From Streptomyces sp. CG4 (lineage in GTDB: Bacteria; Actinomycetota; Actinomycetes; Streptomycetales; Streptomycetaceae), in assembly GCF_041080655.1 (NCBI RefSeq), contig NZ_CP163526.1:186001-250000 (forward strand): DNA of 64,000 nucleotides. Direction: 5' to 3'. Below, in pieces: positions 32,473 through 40,819 of the stretch. How positions within the stretch are numbered: position 1 is the stretch's first letter; each line of letters opens with the position of its first letter. The notes under the pieces are model-generated. The model had not been told where the DNA came from, did no database searches, and was given only the letters and a program-made list of their open reading frames with translations. The translations under genes were made by a program, and so were the position numbers.

Positions 32473-33726
32473 ATGAGTACCGCCACCGCAACGGGGCCCG
32501 GCGAGACCCGCAACAAGGTCGCCCTGGGCGCCCTCGGCCTGGGCGCCTTCGTCATCGGCACCGCTGAACTGGTCATCGTCGGCGTCCTCAATCTCATCGC
32601 CGACGATCTGCATGTCTCTTTGAGCACGGCCGGCCTCCTGGTCACCGCCTACGCGCTCGGCATCTCCATCGGGGGCCCGATCGTCACGGCGGCGACCATC
32701 AAGGTGCCGCGCCACACCCTCCTGTGCGGGGCGGTGGCCCTCTTCGTGCTCGGCAACGCCGGCGCGGCCTTCGCCGGGCTGTTCGGCCTGCTGGTCCTCG
32801 CCCGTGTCCTGTGCGGCGCCCTGCACGGTCTGTTCCTGGGCGCGGCGTCCTCCGTGGCCACCGGCCTCGTGGCCCCCGAGCACCGGGGGCAGGCCGTCGG
32901 TCTGGTCTTCGGCGGCATCTCCGTGTCGACCGTGTTCGGTGTGCCGCTGGGCACCCTGCTGGGCCAGAACCTCGGCTGGCAGGCCACTTTCGCCGGCGTG
33001 GCCGTGCTCGGTGTCCTCGCCCTGACCGCGATCATGATCAAGGTCCCGGCCGCCCCGGGCAGCGGGTCGGGCAACCTGGGCTCCCAGGTCAGGCACGCCT
33101 TCCACCCCCGGGTGCTGGCCATGCTGGCCGCGGAAGTCCTGCTGATGGGCTCGCAGTTCATCGCCTTCACGTATCTGGCGGCGTTCCTGGAGGACGTCAC
33201 CGGCATCAAGGGGGCCGTGGTGAGCGTCTTCCTCATGATCTACGGCGTGTTCAGCGCGATCGGCACGTTCGCCGGCGGGCGCTTCGCCGACATCAACGCC
33301 TCGCGCACGCTGCTCATCGGCAACAGCGCGCTCGTCGTGGCCCTGCTCGGCCTGTACTTCTTCCGTCAGAGCCCGGCGCTGGTCGGTGTGTCCCTGGCGC
33401 TGTGGGGCGTCGTCGGTTTCGGTGTCACCCCCTCGCTCCAGTTGCGCGTCATCTCGCTGGCCGGCGAGGGCGCCGATCTGGCCGCCACCCTGGGCGCGTC
33501 CGCCGCGAACGTGGGTGTCGCCTCGGGCGCCGCGGTCGGCGGCTGGGCCCTGGCCTCCTTCGGTATGGCGGACGTCCCGCTGACCGCTCTGGTTTTCGCG
33601 GTCCTCGCGCTGCCCGCGGTATGGGCCACCCGGTTCCTGAAGGTGCCGGTCGCCCGGGGCGCGGTGACCGGCTCCGTGCCGGCTGTCGTCGCGAGCGACG
33701 ACGCCCCCGTGTCCAGCGGACGCTGA
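32473..33726 (+). CDS. MFS exporter, DHA1 (12-helix) type
   Basis: A 417-residue membrane protein. LGAFVIGTAELVIVGVLNLI in helix 1 and GPIVTAATIKVPRHTLLCG at the loop after helix 2 match the Cmx/CmrA-like DHA1 exporters (chloramphenicol and arabinose efflux relatives). It is the last gene of the plus-strand operon and is followed by a terminator hairpin. It likely exports the operon's product. Confidence 0.9.
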   Translation: MSTATATGPGETRNKVALGALGLGAFVIGTAELVIVGVLNLIADDLHVSLSTAGLLVTAYALGISIGGPIVTAATIKVPRHTLLCGAVALFVLGNAGAAFAGLFGLLVLARVLCGALHGLFLGAASSVATGLVAPEHRGQAVGLVFGGISVSTVFGVPLGTLLGQNLGWQATFAGVAVLGVLALTAIMIKVPAAPGSGSGNLGSQVRHAFHPRVLAMLAAEVLLMGSQFIAFTYLAAFLEDVTGIKGAVVSVFLMIYGVFSAIGTFAGGRFADINASRTLLIGNSALVVALLGLYFFRQSPALVGVSLALWGVVGFGVTPSLQLRVISLAGEGADLAATLGASAANVGVASGAAVGGWALASFGMADVPLTALVFAVLALPAVWATRFLKVPVARGAVTGSVPAVVASDDAPVSSGR

Positions 33727-33751
33727 GCCGGAGTCGGACCGGGTGGGACAG

Positions 33752-33791
33752 GCCCGTTGCCCTGGCGTCCTTGAGCGCCGCGGCAACGGGC
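33752..33791 (+). terminator. Operon terminator
   Basis: A 10-bp stem (GCCCGTTGCC with GGCAACGGGC) with a 20-nt loop that itself contains a small GGCG/CGCC pair, 25 bp after the MFS stop. Confidence 0.7.
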
Positions 33792-33904
33792 TCCGTCGTT
33801 CGGGCACCGGCCGTTCCGGGGCCGGACGCGGTCGGGGGCCCCGCAGGGCCCCGAAGGCGGGAACGGAACGCGGGTACCGGAGCGGGCCGGACCCGGCCCC
33901 GGCG

Positions 33905-35152
33905 TCATTCCGACGCCGCGGCCGTGGGTTCCGGCTCGGTCTGCCGGGGCGCGACGGGCCGCCGTACGTGCCCTGCGGCGGGATACTCCCTGCCGCGCCA
34001 CAGGATGATCCGCCGCGCGACCGGCTCCGTGAAGCGGGCCGCCAGGGGGCCCAGGACGACCAGCAGCAGGACGTACGCGGTGGCCAGCGGCCCCAGGGAG
34101 GGCTCGACCGCTCCGGCGGAGACCGCGAGTCCGGCGATGACGATGGAGAACTCGCCCCGCGCGACCAGGGCGCCGCCGGCCCGCCACCGGCCCCGTTCCC
34201 CGATGCCGGCCCGCTTCGCGGCCCAGTACCCGGTACCGATCTTCGTCAGGACGGTGCACAGGGCCAGCGCGAGCGCGGGCAGCAGCACCGACGGGATGGT
34301 GCTGGGGTCGGTGTTCAGGCCGAAGAACACGAAGAACACCGCGGCGAAGAGGTCGCGCAGCGGCATCAGCAGATGATGGGTGTTCTCGGCCACCTCGCCG
34401 GACAGGGCGATGCCCACGAGGAACGCTCCCACCGCGGCCGACACCTGCAGCTGCTGGGCGACGCCGGCGACGAGCAGCGTCGTTCCCAGGACAACGAGCA
34501 GCAGCTTCTCCGGGTCGTCGCTGGACACGAACCGGGAGATGACCCGCCCGTAGCGCACCGCGACGAGCAGGACGGTACCGACCGCGGCGAGGGCGATGCC
34601 CAGCGTCAGCCCGCCCGTCAGCCAGCCCGAACCGGCCAGCAGTGCCGTCAGGATCGGCAGGTACAGCGCCATGGCGAGGTCTTCGAGGACCAGGATGCCG
34701 AGGATGACCGGGCTCTCCCGGTTGCCGAGCCGGCCCAGGTCGCCGAGCACCTTCGCGATGACGCCGGACGACGAGACCCAGGTGACGCCCGCGAGCACCA
34801 CGGCGGCCACCGGCCCCCAGCCGAGCAGCAGCGCCGCGGCGGCTCCGGGTATCGCGTTGAGCAGGAAGTCGACCAGTCCGGCGGGGGCCTGGGTCTTGAG
34901 GTGACCGACGAGATCGCCCGCCGTGTACTCCAGACCGAGCATCAGGAGCAGCAGGACGACGCCGATCTCGGGGCCGACCTCGATGAAGTCCTGGCTGCCG
35001 CCCAGCGGGACGATGCCGCCCGCGCCGAACAGCAGGCCCGCCAGCAGATACAGCGGGATCGGCGAGAACTTGAGGCGTACGGCGAAGCGGCCGAGCAGGC
35101 CGAGCGCCAGGACGACCGCACCGAACTCGATCAGGAAGACGGTGGAGTGCAC
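33905..35152 (-). CDS. CPA2-family cation/proton antiporter
   Basis: A 415-residue membrane protein with 12-13 hydrophobic segments. VGPEIGVVLLLLMLGLEYTA and LAGVTWVSSSGVIAKVLGDL match KefB/KhtU-type antiporters. The C-terminal NAD-binding RCK domain of Kef proteins is absent. The separate RCK-type gene 4 bp upstream probably supplies regulation, as in Bacillus KhtTU. The likely role is K+ or Na+ extrusion in exchange for protons. Confidence 0.9.
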   Translation of the reverse strand: MHSTVFLIEFGAVVLALGLLGRFAVRLKFSPIPLYLLAGLLFGAGGIVPLGGSQDFIEVGPEIGVVLLLLMLGLEYTAGDLVGHLKTQAPAGLVDFLLNAIPGAAAALLLGWGPVAAVVLAGVTWVSSSGVIAKVLGDLGRLGNRESPVILGILVLEDLAMALYLPILTALLAGSGWLTGGLTLGIALAAVGTVLLVAVRYGRVISRFVSSDDPEKLLLVVLGTTLLVAGVAQQLQVSAAVGAFLVGIALSGEVAENTHHLLMPLRDLFAAVFFVFFGLNTDPSTIPSVLLPALALALCTVLTKIGTGYWAAKRAGIGERGRWRAGGALVARGEFSIVIAGLAVSAGAVEPSLGPLATAYVLLLVVLGPLAARFTEPVARRIILWRGREYPAAGHVRRPVAPRQTEPEPTAAASE

Positions 35153-35156
35153 GTGA

Positions 35157-35642
35157 TCAGCCCCGTTCGAGGATCTCGTGGGCGCCGTCCACGCCTTCCC
35201 GGGTGCCGATGACGATCACGGTGTCGCCGCCGTGCAGGCGGAAGTCCGGTCCGGGCGAGGGGATCGCGTGGGAGCGGCGCATGACGGCGACGACGCAGGC
35301 CCCGGTCTCGGTCCGCATCCTCGTCTCCCCCAGGGTGCGCCCGTTCCAGTACGAGGTGCCGGTGATGGTGACCTGCTCGGCCAGCAGTCCGAAGTCGCTG
35401 GTGTGCAGCAGGTTCGGGTTGTTGTGGCCGGGCAGCAGGGCATCGGCGAGGGACAGGGCCTCCGCGCCGGTCAGCACCAGGGAGATGCCCGCCGAGTCCG
35501 GATCGTCGTCGTGATGCACGTTCAGGGTGCGCTTGGTGTCACGGTGCGCGATCACCGACAGCGTGTCGTGCCGCCGCGTCGTGAGCTCGTACTGCACTCC
35601 GATGCCGGGCAGCGGGGTGGTCCTCAGACGGGGAGCGGGCAT
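35157..35642 (-). CDS. RCK_C/TrkA-C regulator of the antiporter
   Basis: A 161-residue soluble protein. The C-terminal ~75 residues form an RCK_C domain (GLLAEQVTITGTSYWNGRTL, TGACVVAVMRRSHAIPSPGP, LHGGDTVIVIGTREG). The N-terminal part (LPGIGVQYELTTRRHDTLSV) matches KhtT-like proteins, which sense ligands or pH and gate the antiporter. It ends 4 bp before the antiporter start, so the two form a pair. Confidence 0.85.
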   Translation of the reverse strand: MPAPRLRTTPLPGIGVQYELTTRRHDTLSVIAHRDTKRTLNVHHDDDPDSAGISLVLTGAEALSLADALLPGHNNPNLLHTSDFGLLAEQVTITGTSYWNGRTLGETRMRTETGACVVAVMRRSHAIPSPGPDFRLHGGDTVIVIGTREGVDGAHEILERG

Positions 35643-35661
35643 GGTGTCTCCTTAGGCTGCG

Positions 35662-37845
35662 TCATTGCTTGCGGAACCAGACGCCGCCGAGCGGCGGCAG
35701 GACCACGTTCGCGCTGGCCGGCAGGGATTGCCGGGGTTCGGGCACGGCCCGGATCCGGCCGGGGTTGGTGACTCCGGAGCCTCCGTAGGGCGCCGCGTCC
35801 GTGTTGAGCACCTCGGTCCAGTGGCCTGTTTCGGGCAGGGCCAGGCGGAAGTCGCGGCGGACGGTGGGCTGGAAGTGGAAGACGCACACCAGCGACTCGC
35901 CTCCCTCGCCGTACCGCACGAAGGAGTACACGTTGTCCTGGGCGGCGTCCGCGTCGATCCAGCAAAAGCCCTCCGGCCGGGTGTCGAGGCTCCACAGCGC
36001 GGGGTCGTCGAGATATCTCCGGTTGAGGTCGCGCACCAGGTCGCGCACGCCCGTGTGGGAACGGTGCCGGAGCAGGGACCAGTCCGGGCCCCGGTCGTGG
36101 GACCATTCGGTGTCCTGGGCGAACTCCTGTCCCATGAAGAGGAGTTGCTTGCCGGGGAACGCCCACATGAAGGAGAGGAAGGCGCGCAGGTTGGCCAGCT
36201 GCTGCCAGCGGTCGCCGGGCATCTTCGTCAGCAGCGAACCCTTGCCGTGCACGACCTCGTCATGGCTGATCGGCAGGGTGTAGTTCTCCGCGTACGCGTA
36301 CACCATCGGGAACGTCATGCAGTGGTGGTGGTGCTGCCGGTGCACCGGGTCCTCGGACATGTACGACAGCGAGTCGTGCATCCAGCCCATGTTCCACTTC
36401 AGTGCGAAGCCGAGCCCTCCGTGGTCGGTGCGCCGGGTGACGCCGTCCCAGGCCGTGGACTCCTCCGCGATGGTCAGCACACCGGGGCAGCGCCGGGGCA
36501 CCGTGGCGTTCATCTCCTGGAGGAACTCCGTCGCGTCCAGGTTCTCGCGGCCTCCGTACACGTTCGGCAGCCACTCGCCGTCGGCGCGGGAGTAGTCGAG
36601 GTAGAGCATCGAGGCGACCGCGTCGACCCGCAGGCCGTCGATGTGGAACTCCTCGCACCAGTACACCGCGTTCGCGACGAGGAAGTTGCGCACCTCGTTG
36701 CGCCCGTAGTCGAACACGAGCGTCCCCCAGTCGGGATGCTCGCCGCGGCGCGGGTCCGGGTGCTCGTACAGCGCGGTCCCGTCGAAGCGGGCCAGGGCCC
36801 ACTCGTCCTTGGGGAAGTGGGCGGGGACCCAGTCCATGATGACGCCGATGCCCGCACGGTGCAGCGCGTCGATCAGGGCCCGCAGGTCATCGGGGCTTCC
36901 GAGGCCTGCCGCCGGAGCGTAGTACGAGGTCACCTGGTAGCCCCAGGAGCCGCCGAACGGATGCTCCGCCACCGGCATGAACTCGACGTGGGTGAAGCCC
37001 AGTGCCTTGACGTAGGCGGGCAGTTCGAGCGCGAGCTCGCGGTAGCCGAGGCCGGGGCGCCACGACGCCAGGTGCACCTCGTAGACGCTGATCGCGGCCC
37101 GGTCCACGGTGCGTTCGCCGCGCCGGGCCATCCAGGCGTCGTCGCCCCAGTCGTGGCGGGAGCGGAAGACGAGGGAGGCCGTGCCCGGCGCGGCCTCCGC
37201 CGCGGTGGCCAGGGGATCCGCCTTCTGGGTCCAGCGGCCGTCGGGGGTGAGGATCTCGTACTTGTACCGGCACCCCTCGCCGATGCCGGGGACGAACAGC
37301 TCCCACACCCCGCTGACGCCGAGTGAACGCATCGGGTGGGCTCTGCCGTCCCAGTGGTTGAAGTCGCCGATCAGGCGCACGGCACGGGCGTTCGGGGCCC
37401 ACACGGCGAACGCCGTGCCCGCGGCCGTGCCCCAGCCGGACTCGTGCTCGCGCACCCGGGCCCCGAGCACCTGCCACAGCTGCTCGTGGCGGCCTTCGCG
37501 GATCAGGTGCAGGTCGAGTTCGCCGAGCGTGGGCAGAAAGCGGTAGGGGTCGTCGTAGTCGAACACGTCCGTGCCGTAGCGGGCGCGCACCCGGTAGTCG
37601 GGGACGACCGTGCCCGGCAGGCTTCCCTCGAACACCCCCTCGCCGCGGTGCTCCAGTTCCTGCCGCGGCTCGCCGCGGGGCGTGGTCAGCCACACCTGGT
37701 CGGCGAGCGGCCGCAGCACCCGCACGGTGACGCGGTCGGCGGCCGGGTGCGGGCCGAGCAGCGCGTGCGGGTCGCTGAGGTCCCCCGTGGTGAGCCGCTT
37801 GAGATCGGTGGCGGTCAGGGCCGTCTGGCGCTGTGCGGTGGTCAC
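35662..37845 (-). CDS. glgB: 1,4-alpha-glucan branching enzyme
   Basis: A 727-residue protein from GTG 37845, which overlaps the glgE stop (GTGA). An N-terminal CBM48-type domain is followed by a GH13 barrel. Catalytic Asp in IDGLRVDAVASMLYLDYSR, Glu in VLTIAEESTAWDGVTR and the third acid in LPISHDEVVHGKGSLL. It makes alpha-1,6 branches in glycogen. Full length for the family. The coupling with glgE is normal for the GlgE pathway. Confidence 0.96.
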   Translation of the reverse strand: MTTAQRQTALTATDLKRLTTGDLSDPHALLGPHPAADRVTVRVLRPLADQVWLTTPRGEPRQELEHRGEGVFEGSLPGTVVPDYRVRARYGTDVFDYDDPYRFLPTLGELDLHLIREGRHEQLWQVLGARVREHESGWGTAAGTAFAVWAPNARAVRLIGDFNHWDGRAHPMRSLGVSGVWELFVPGIGEGCRYKYEILTPDGRWTQKADPLATAAEAAPGTASLVFRSRHDWGDDAWMARRGERTVDRAAISVYEVHLASWRPGLGYRELALELPAYVKALGFTHVEFMPVAEHPFGGSWGYQVTSYYAPAAGLGSPDDLRALIDALHRAGIGVIMDWVPAHFPKDEWALARFDGTALYEHPDPRRGEHPDWGTLVFDYGRNEVRNFLVANAVYWCEEFHIDGLRVDAVASMLYLDYSRADGEWLPNVYGGRENLDATEFLQEMNATVPRRCPGVLTIAEESTAWDGVTRRTDHGGLGFALKWNMGWMHDSLSYMSEDPVHRQHHHHCMTFPMVYAYAENYTLPISHDEVVHGKGSLLTKMPGDRWQQLANLRAFLSFMWAFPGKQLLFMGQEFAQDTEWSHDRGPDWSLLRHRSHTGVRDLVRDLNRRYLDDPALWSLDTRPEGFCWIDADAAQDNVYSFVRYGEGGESLVCVFHFQPTVRRDFRLALPETGHWTEVLNTDAAPYGGSGVTNPGRIRAVPEPRQSLPASANVVLPPLGGVWFRKQ

Positions 37846-39905
37846 GACTGCGAAGTCCCGTCCGTGAGAATGTGGGCCACTCGATGCTGTGGGTCGAGAC
37901 GTACGTAGTTGTCGCGGCCCCAGCGGTAGCTCTCGCCGGACAGCGCGTCGTGCACCTCGTAGGTCTCCGAGCGTTCCAGTCCGAGCGCGGGCAGATCGAG
38001 GGTGATCGTCGCCTCGCGTGTCTCGTGCGGGTCGAGGTTGAGCACGACGACGACCCAGTCGCCGCCGGCGGCCCGCTTGGAGAAGCAGATCACCGCTTCG
38101 TTGTCGGTGCGGTGGAGGCGCAGGTTGCGCAACTGGTGCAGGGCCGGGTGGGCACGCCGGATCTCGTTGAGCGCACGGATCAGGGGGGCCAGGGAGTCCC
38201 CCGCGGCCTCCGCGCCCTCCCAGTCGCGAGGACGCAGCTGGTACTTCTCGGAGTCCCGGTACTCCTCGCTTCCGGGCCCCATGGGCACGTTCTCGTACAG
38301 CTCGTAGCCCGCGTACACGCCCCAGGCCGGACCGGCGGTCGCGGCGAGCACGGCGCGGACGGCGAAGGCCGCCCGGCCGCCGTACTGGAGGTAGGCGTTG
38401 AGGATGTCGGGCGTGTTCACGAAGAGGTTGGGCCGCAGGTAGGCCGAGCTCTCCTCGCCGCCGAGGCCCGCGAGTTCGGCCAGGTAGGCTTCCACCTCGT
38501 CCTTGGAGTTGCGCCACGTGAAGTACGTGTACGACTGGTGGAACCCCACGCGCGCCAGGGCGTGCAGCATGGCCGGGCGGGTGAACGCCTCGGCGAGGAA
38601 GAGGACATCGGGGTCGGTCGCGTGCACCGTGTCGATCAGCCGTTCCCAGAAGGCGACGGGTTTGGTGTGCGGATTGTCGACGCGGAAGATCCGTACTCCG
38701 TGGTCCATCCAGTGCCGCAGCACGCGCAGGCACTCCGCGTGCAGTCCGTCCGGATCGGTGTCGAAGTCGATCGGGTAGATGTCCTGGTATTTCTTCGGCG
38801 GGTTCTCGGCGAACGCGATCGAACCGTCGGCCCGGTGCCGGAACCACTCGGGGTGCTCGGTGACCCACGGATGGTCGGGGGAGCACTGCAGAGCGAAGTC
38901 CAGGGCCACTTCGAGTCCCAGTTCACCGGCGCGTGCCACGAAGTGGTCGAAGTCCTCGAGGGTGCCCAGGTCCGGGTGGATCGCGTCGTGTCCGCCCTCG
39001 GCCGATCCGATCGCCCAGGGGGAGCCGGGATCGTGCGGCCCCGCTTCGAGGGAGTTGCCCGCTCCTTTGCGGTGGGTGGTGCCGATGGGGTGGACCGGGG
39101 GCAGATAGACCACGTCGAAGCCCATGTCCGCCACGGCCTCCAGCCGCTTGGCCGCGGTCCGCAGGGTGCCCGACCGCGGCGGCTGCGCCACCCCGTCCAC
39201 GACCCGGGGGACGACGGCTCCCTCGGACCGGGGGAAGAACTCGTACCACGCGCCGTACAGAGCGCGTTCGCGGTCCACCCGCAGCGGCAGTTCCGGGGAG
39301 CGGGTGAGCCGTCTGCGCAGCGGGTGCGCGGCGAGCAGCGCGGCCACGGGGGAATCGGTGACGGCGGCGAGCCGCTCCTGCGCGTCGAGGCGCCCGTCCC
39401 GCAGCAGTGCGGCCGCCCGCGTCAGCTGCGCCGCCGCGTCGGCCGGGAGCGTGCCGGCGACCTCCTCGGCGACCTTCTTAAGGAGCAACGCGCCTTCCTC
39501 CAGGACCAGTTCGGTGTCGACCTCGGCCGGAATCTTGATCTCGGCGGCCTGCCACCACGTTGCCCAGGGGTCCGTCCACGCCTCCACCCGATAGGTCCAG
39601 TCGCCCTCCCGGCCGGCGGTGATCCACGCGGTGTAGCGGTCGGTCCCGGGGGCCACGAGACGCATCGGGATCCAGCTGCCCGCACGGCCGTGGGGATCGG
39701 TGAGCACGACACCGGCTCCGACCGCGTCATGCCCTTCCCGGAAGACGGTGGCCGAGACCTCGAACTCCTCGTCGGGTACGGCGCGGGCGGGGGTGCGGCC
39801 GCCGTCCACCTGGGGCGACACGTCCACGATGGGGATACGGCCCACACCGGGCCCGGATCCGGCGGACGGGCGCGTCGCCTCGCGCTGCATGGGCTTGCCC
39901 TCCAT
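37842..39905 (-). CDS. glgE: Maltosyltransferase GlgE
   Basis: About 687 residues from ATG 39905 (GAGGAGG upstream); MQRE at 39890 is an alternative start. GH13_3 features: an N-terminal strand domain (GRIPIVDVSPQVDGGRTPAR), nucleophile Asp in GVRIFRVDNPHTKPVAFWE, Glu in VLFLAEAFTRPAMLHALARV. It adds maltose from maltose-1-phosphate to glucan chains. The companion kinase (Pep2 type) is at 51.3 kb on the same strand; no trehalose synthase (TreS) gene is visible in the window. Confidence 0.96.
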   Translation of the reverse strand: MEGKPMQREATRPSAGSGPGVGRIPIVDVSPQVDGGRTPARAVPDEEFEVSATVFREGHDAVGAGVVLTDPHGRAGSWIPMRLVAPGTDRYTAWITAGREGDWTYRVEAWTDPWATWWQAAEIKIPAEVDTELVLEEGALLLKKVAEEVAGTLPADAAAQLTRAAALLRDGRLDAQERLAAVTDSPVAALLAAHPLRRRLTRSPELPLRVDRERALYGAWYEFFPRSEGAVVPRVVDGVAQPPRSGTLRTAAKRLEAVADMGFDVVYLPPVHPIGTTHRKGAGNSLEAGPHDPGSPWAIGSAEGGHDAIHPDLGTLEDFDHFVARAGELGLEVALDFALQCSPDHPWVTEHPEWFRHRADGSIAFAENPPKKYQDIYPIDFDTDPDGLHAECLRVLRHWMDHGVRIFRVDNPHTKPVAFWERLIDTVHATDPDVLFLAEAFTRPAMLHALARVGFHQSYTYFTWRNSKDEVEAYLAELAGLGGEESSAYLRPNLFVNTPDILNAYLQYGGRAAFAVRAVLAATAGPAWGVYAGYELYENVPMGPGSEEYRDSEKYQLRPRDWEGAEAAGDSLAPLIRALNEIRRAHPALHQLRNLRLHRTDNEAVICFSKRAAGGDWVVVVLNLDPHETREATITLDLPALGLERSETYEVHDALSGESYRWGRDNYVRLDPQHRVAHILTDGTSQS

Positions 39906-39993
39906 AGTGCTCGTGCCTCCTCGCACCGGGGTGCGGTCGCTGGACAGTGGGTGTTCGGTGGTGCGAGCGGTGCGCGTGGGGCTGCGGACGCGG

Positions 39994-40764
39994 TCAGCGG
40001 CGGATCGCGGTGGTCCCGTTGCTGACCTCGGAGATGATCCGGCGGTATCCCGACACCAGCGGATGGTGCGGATACGCCGTGGAGAACAGCCGCTCCCCCG
40101 CGAGCGACGCCATCTCGGGCGCGTACGGCAACACCGTGGTGATACGGGTGTTGTACGCGCTCTCCACATCGCCGCGCAGCCGGTCGCCCACGGCGCCGTC
40201 GGGGGCCATGTTCACGGCGATGCTCATGCCGTCGAAGCCGAGCCGGTGCGCCAGCGCCCTCGTCTCCCTGGCGCCCACGAGGTCCAGGCGGTCGGCCCGG
40301 GTCACGACCACGAGCGCGTCCGAGCTCGCCATCGCGGTGACGGTCTCGTTGTTGAAGCCCGCGTGTGTGTCGAGCAGCAGCACGTCGAGTGCCAGGGTGT
40401 CGATGAGCCGGTCGAAGCCCTCGCGCAGCAGGCCCACGTCGTAGCCGCGCCCCATGATCTCGTTCACCCCGGTGGCCTGGCTCCTCGCCGGGACCAGGAA
40501 GAACCCGTCATGCCCGGCGCTCTCGTCGACGGCGTACGCCGCTTCCTCGATCTCGCAGCGGCCGATGAGGTAATCGGTGAGCGACCGCCGCGCGTGCGGC
40601 GCCGCCATGTCACCGAACATCACGTCCAGAGCAGGTGTCTGGATGTCGGTGTCCACCAGAGCGACCCGCAGGCCCGAAGAGGCCAGCAGCAACCCGAGGT
40701 TGGCGACCGTGCTGGATTTTCCGGTGCCCCCTCGGTAGGAGTGCACTGTGATGATCTGTGACAT
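39994..40764 (-). CDS. MinD/ParA-like ATPase
   Basis: A 256-residue protein from ATG 40764 (MSQIITVHSYRGGTGKSSTV). The deviant Walker A motif has Arg where most members have the first Lys (KGG), but keeps GKS. Walker A' and the switch follow as LVDTDIQTPALDVMF and LLLDTHAGFNNETVTAMAS. Members position plasmids, division proteins, flagella or secretion systems, or modulate regulators. There is no ParB partner beside it. Its place between glgE and the PP2C phosphatase suggests a stress or signalling role; this is inference. Confidence 0.85.
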   Translation of the reverse strand: MSQIITVHSYRGGTGKSSTVANLGLLLASSGLRVALVDTDIQTPALDVMFGDMAAPHARRSLTDYLIGRCEIEEAAYAVDESAGHDGFFLVPARSQATGVNEIMGRGYDVGLLREGFDRLIDTLALDVLLLDTHAGFNNETVTAMASSDALVVVTRADRLDLVGARETRALAHRLGFDGMSIAVNMAPDGAVGDRLRGDVESAYNTRITTVLPYAPEMASLAGERLFSTAYPHHPLVSGYRRIISEVSNGTTAIRR

Positions 40765-40819
40765 GTCTCCACCTGACGGTTTCTGATGAGTTGGCACGCC
40801 GGCCGGTGCGCTGTCCCGG

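Noticed and set aside
31681..33807. 708-codon frame on the minus strand opposite the SDR and MFS genes
   Set aside because: Highly charged, low-complexity protein without domains; the plus-strand genes are clear family members. Antisense shadow of GC-rich DNA.
35662..38886. GlgB start far upstream inside glgE
   Set aside because: The extra ~347 residues have no family match; GTG at 37845 overlapping the glgE stop fits GlgB length and coupling.
37833..40025. Long plus-strand frame opposite glgE
   Set aside because: Same reason: glgE has complete catalytic motifs on the minus strand.
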